From Candidatus Dojkabacteria bacterium (lineage in GTDB: Bacteria; Patescibacteriota; Dojkabacteria; SC72), in NCBI GenBank assembly GCA_012514355.1, contig JAAZAL010000068.1, positions 1 through 5,042 on the forward strand: a DNA stretch of 5,042 nt, read 5' to 3'. The translations under genes and the position numbers were made by a program. Under the pieces are notes generated by a model. That model saw only the letters and a list, made by a program, of their open reading frames with translations. It searched no databases and was not told the origin of the DNA. Shown here piece after piece: positions 4,644 through 5,042 of the stretch. The first letter of the stretch is position 1, and each line of letters begins with the position of its first letter.

Positions 4644-5042
4644 ATGGTTATCCCCTTAAAAGATTTTCCTAAATTAAGAGAAACTGAGTTAAATGGTAAA
4701 ACAATATCCTCTACATCTGGCTATTTTGACCCTATACATCCTGGGCATGTATCCTGCATTATGGAGTCTAAGAAATTTGGAGATATTTTAGTTGTAATTG
4801 TTGATGGAGATAGTAGATGTGTAAATAAAAAAGGTAAACCCTTTATTCCTGCTATTGATAGAGCTGATATTGTTGATGCTATCAAAGGTGTTGATTATGT
4901 AATAATACATGAAAACCCAAATGCTACTAACTGTGCTGAAGTTTTAGAAGTAGTAAAACCTGATGTCTTTTGTAAAGGAGGAGATAGAAATGATAAAGAT
5001 AGAAATGATCCAAATAGTGGATTAAAAGTAGAAGCAGATTTG
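4644..5042 (+). CDS. Cytidylyltransferase/adenylyltransferase-family protein (5' part, runs off the window)
   Basis: The first 133 codons are open to the window end. After about 20 residues comes GYFDPIHPGH, the nucleotide-binding HxGH motif of the small nucleotidyltransferase superfamily. GDILVVIVDGDSR then forms the next strand, followed by a dibasic KKGKPF loop, DRADIVDAIKGVDYVI, and KPDVFCKGGDRND near the window end. These blocks resemble the RfaE/HldE domain II and glycerol-3-phosphate cytidylyltransferase relatives, which transfer AMP or CMP to a sugar- or polyol-phosphate for envelope glycoconjugates. The substrate cannot be told from this part, and the C-terminal ISxT-type motif lies outside. 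The ATG at 4644 places the conserved strand at the usual distance from the N terminus. No Shine-Dalgarno sequence is close (AAGG at 4615-4618 is too far). It is divergent from the nrd operon and may share its NrdR sites. Confidence 0.88.
   Translation, partial: MVIPLKDFPKLRETELNGKTISSTSGYFDPIHPGHVSCIMESKKFGDILVVIVDGDSRCVNKKGKPFIPAIDRADIVDAIKGVDYVIIHENPNATNCAEVLEVVKPDVFCKGGDRNDKDRNDPNSGLKVEADL

Overview
The window is AT-rich and holds a complete anaerobic (class III) ribonucleotide reductase locus on the minus strand, with the edge of another gene at each end. Reading along the minus strand the order is nrdR (transcriptional repressor), nrdD (large subunit, interrupted in frame by an intein), a 46-codon ORF carrying the glycyl-radical loop, and nrdG (radical-SAM activase). 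The four genes are tightly packed: 12 bp between nrdR and nrdD, 19 bp between nrdD and the small ORF, and an ATGA start/stop overlap between the small ORF and nrdG. On the plus strand, bases 1-51 are the last 17 codons of a gene that ends directly against the nrdG stop. Bases 4644-5042 are the first 133 codons of a nucleotidyltransferase that runs out of the window.

Two features make this reductase unusual. First, the catalytic chain is broken in two ways. A 330-residue intein with a LAGLIDADG homing-endonuclease domain sits directly before the cysteine predicted to be the substrate-attacking thiyl-radical residue. In addition, the glycyl-radical domain normally fused after the C-terminal zinc site is encoded as its own small protein. 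Active enzyme therefore needs protein splicing (giving a 689-residue chain), docking of the separate radical subunit, and activation by NrdG. Second, the intein appears to begin with Pro rather than Cys or Ser. It has Cys in block F and Thr in block G, which recalls the class 3 splicing mechanism, although the expected Trp is not seen.

The 227-bp divergent intergenic region (4417-4643) carries four NrdR-box-like 16-mers. They form two pairs, each with exactly 32 bp between starts, which is the helical phasing known for NrdR operators. The locus is therefore probably autoregulated by NrdR, and the pair nearest the divergent gene overlaps that gene's best promoter candidate.

The organism is probably an AT-rich anaerobic or facultative bacterium, because NrdR with NrdR boxes is a bacterial regulon. 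None of the five visible start codons has a clear Shine-Dalgarno sequence, which suggests a lineage that relies little on SD pairing. The taxon cannot be fixed from this sequence, and a phage or other mobile origin is not excluded.
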